Shown here one piece after another: positions 62,659 through 64,000 of a stretch of 64,000 bases of DNA; position 1 is the stretch's first letter; every line of letters begins with the position of its first letter. Below the pieces are notes generated by a model. The model worked only from the letters and a program-made list of their open reading frames with translations. It made no database searches and was not told the DNA's origin. Made by a program: the position numbers and the translations under genes. The DNA is taken from contig NZ_CP053538.1 of the NCBI RefSeq assembly GCF_013137895.1, forward strand, positions 1,859,501 to 1,923,500, in the 5' to 3' direction. Origin of the DNA: Hymenobacter taeanensis. GTDB lineage: Bacteria; Bacteroidota; Bacteroidia; Cytophagales; Hymenobacteraceae.

Positions 62659-63921
62659 ATGAAAAAATCCATCCACTCCGTATTGCCCGCTATAGCCCTG
62701 CTTACCTTGGGCGGCTGCGCCGGCACGTCGGCCCTCACCACTACGGAGAGCGACGGCGTATATTTTTCTTCCAAGGATCGGGTAACTGCTCCCGTTGCTA
62801 TGCAATCAGCAACAGATACTCAGGGTCAAACGGATGCTAGCAACCCTGGCGACGTGGCCAACCCCGACTATAACGGTAACGACGGTTCTTCTACCGCTTC
62901 CACTGAGTATTATGATGATGGCTATGGATACGCGGCTCGGTTGCGGCGATTCCACCAGCCGTCTTATCGTGGCCTTGGCATGGGGTATTATGATTTCGCC
63001 TACACTGATCCTTTCTGGTATGGCGGCCCCGCGTACTCCTACTACCCAGGTGCCTACTCGCGGTTCGGCTCGGCGTTTTATGATCCGTTCTATTCCCCCT
63101 TCTGGGGTGGCGGCAGCTACATCAGCATCAGCATAGGGCGGCCTTGGTACCGGCCCTTCGGCTACAACCCCTACGACGTGTATAGCTATGGCGGTTACGG
63201 CTACGGTGGCTACTACGGTGGCCTAGGTGGCTACGGTAACTACTACGGTGGTTTGGGCTCTGGCTATTATGGTAATCGAGGATCTTACGATAATAACCCC
63301 CGCAACCGGGTGGTGTATGGCCCGCGCCGTGATGGCGCCATTAATGCCACGCGAGCAGGTAGCACTGCTACCAGCAACGGTGTGCGGGGGCAAGTACAGC
63401 AAAACGGTATCCTAACGCCTGCTACCGGCTCCACCGGCGTGGTATCATCCCCAACGCCTACCCGCGGCCGGGGCCGCTTAGAAAGTGACGTTGCTGGCTC
63501 AGCGCAAGGCGCTGCTTCCGGAAACACCGGGCCAGACCGTTCGGGCCGGGCGCTTTCCGGCGACCAACGGCAGGTGCTGTCCTCACAGCCAAACCTCAAC
63601 CCTGATGGCGGCGGCCGCCGGTGGCGGGTACTGGAGCAGGCTTCGGGCCAACCAGGTGCTCAGCCAGCTACCAGCTCCAGCGACTACAGCCAGCCCCGCC
63701 GGGGCCGTGGCTGGGTGAGCGATGGGCAATCGTCGGGCTCAGCAGATCAGCCCGCTCGTCGGGAGCGGGCATGGCAGCAGCCTTCCCGTTCAGTTGAGCA
63801 GCCTACGCGCAGCTATTCTGAGCCATCCCGTAGCTACTCGCCTTCCAATAACGGTGGTAGCTTTGGCGGTGGCAACAGCGGCGGTGGCGGCGGGTCGCGC
63901 GGCCGGGGTCGGGTACAATAA
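62659..63921 (+). CDS. Gly/Tyr-rich and Arg/Ser-rich lipoprotein
   Basis: 420 residues. Lipoprotein signal with LGGC (Cys near 20). It has a short VYFSSKDR motif (34-41), a YGYG, YYGG and GGYG repeat region (about 150-215), then a low-complexity Ser/Gln/Arg/Gly tail ending GGGNSGGGGGSRGRGRVQ. No enzyme motif is seen. Proteins of this type, with VYFS and Tyr/Gly repeats, are common next to proS in Cytophagales; role unknown. The tail composition suggests surface or RNA/polyanion contact, but that is inference. Confidence 0.7.
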   Translation: MKKSIHSVLPAIALLTLGGCAGTSALTTTESDGVYFSSKDRVTAPVAMQSATDTQGQTDASNPGDVANPDYNGNDGSSTASTEYYDDGYGYAARLRRFHQPSYRGLGMGYYDFAYTDPFWYGGPAYSYYPGAYSRFGSAFYDPFYSPFWGGGSYISISIGRPWYRPFGYNPYDVYSYGGYGYGGYYGGLGGYGNYYGGLGSGYYGNRGSYDNNPRNRVVYGPRRDGAINATRAGSTATSNGVRGQVQQNGILTPATGSTGVVSSPTPTRGRGRLESDVAGSAQGAASGNTGPDRSGRALSGDQRQVLSSQPNLNPDGGGRRWRVLEQASGQPGAQPATSSSDYSQPRRGRGWVSDGQSSGSADQPARRERAWQQPSRSVEQPTRSYSEPSRSYSPSNNGGSFGGGNSGGGGGSRGRGRVQ

Positions 63922-64000
63922 CCCTTGCCTCTCCTGCGTATTTAGCTATATCCAGCTACTGATTGAACTGCTGGCCGCCTAGGCCGGCTACTCTCTTCCT

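Overview
The window reads as chromosomal DNA from a Hymenobacter-like member of the Bacteroidota (Cytophagales). The supporting signs are a GC content in the high 50s by eye, a partial type IX secretion sorting domain at the left edge, Bacteroidota-type -7 boxes (TAnnTTTG) ahead of many genes, no evident Shine-Dalgarno signals, a long NusB, a yajC-ybbR-coaE operon, and many short gene families typical of that group. The genus is inferred, not proven. It is dense housekeeping sequence with a few accessory patches.

Layout. 0-10.4 kb: end of a T9SS cargo gene, a DAO-type FAD oxidoreductase, an ABC exporter half, leucine dehydrogenase, nusB, a YtxH protein, NAD-isocitrate dehydrogenase, a DUF1573 lipoprotein, then yajC-ybbR-coaE. 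10.4-17.8 kb: a GNAT-like protein, two tandem GT39-type membrane glycosyltransferases with a third divergent one, two identical tRNA-Val(UAC) genes, and a TerB-like gene broken by a frameshift in a G run. 17.8-29.8 kb: a MuiA-like secreted protein, an MscS channel, a second Glu/Leu/Phe/Val dehydrogenase, an ArsR-type regulator with a candidate operator, hemA, a histidine kinase, a small AT-rich DUF3592 gene, a CrtC/AttH-like lipoprotein, a Cys-rich N-terminus joined to a carboxypeptidase-regulatory domain, and an APC permease.

29.8-36.5 kb is the most accessory part: a 1594-residue DUF4011-helicase-Vsr-like nuclease-DUF3320 protein (a known type of candidate phage-defence gene), followed directly by a RAYT-type single-strand transposase relative and, about 1.1 kb further on, a 28-bp perfect inverted repeat of REP type. 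36.5-45.5 kb: dusB, a CPBP protease, cdsA, glutamate dehydrogenase and psd. cdsA and psd together give two steps of phosphatidylethanolamine synthesis. These are followed by ribD with free-Met-sulfoxide reductase and a DHFR-like reductase, and by prmC. 45.7-52.0 kb: six co-directional nucleotide-sugar genes (wbpD-like, wbpA/tviB-like, galE, rfbB, wbpP/tviC-like, rfbA) that make activated sugars for surface polysaccharide, with no glycosyltransferase or flippase in the cluster. 52.1-64 kb: chrA, a 2OG-Fe(II) oxygenase, a lipoprotein, an OmpA/PD40 envelope protein, nfeD-floA, a Crp/Fnr regulator with a perfect TTGAT-N4-ATCAA box in front of the next (DinB) gene, proS and a Gly/Tyr-rich lipoprotein.

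Four patterns run through the window: marked excess of the heptamer TGGCCTA/TAGGCCA; very long perfect hairpins (21-33 bp stems) at convergent gene ends; frequent TAnnTTTG boxes, some giving near-leaderless transcripts; and frequent GTG/TTG starts.
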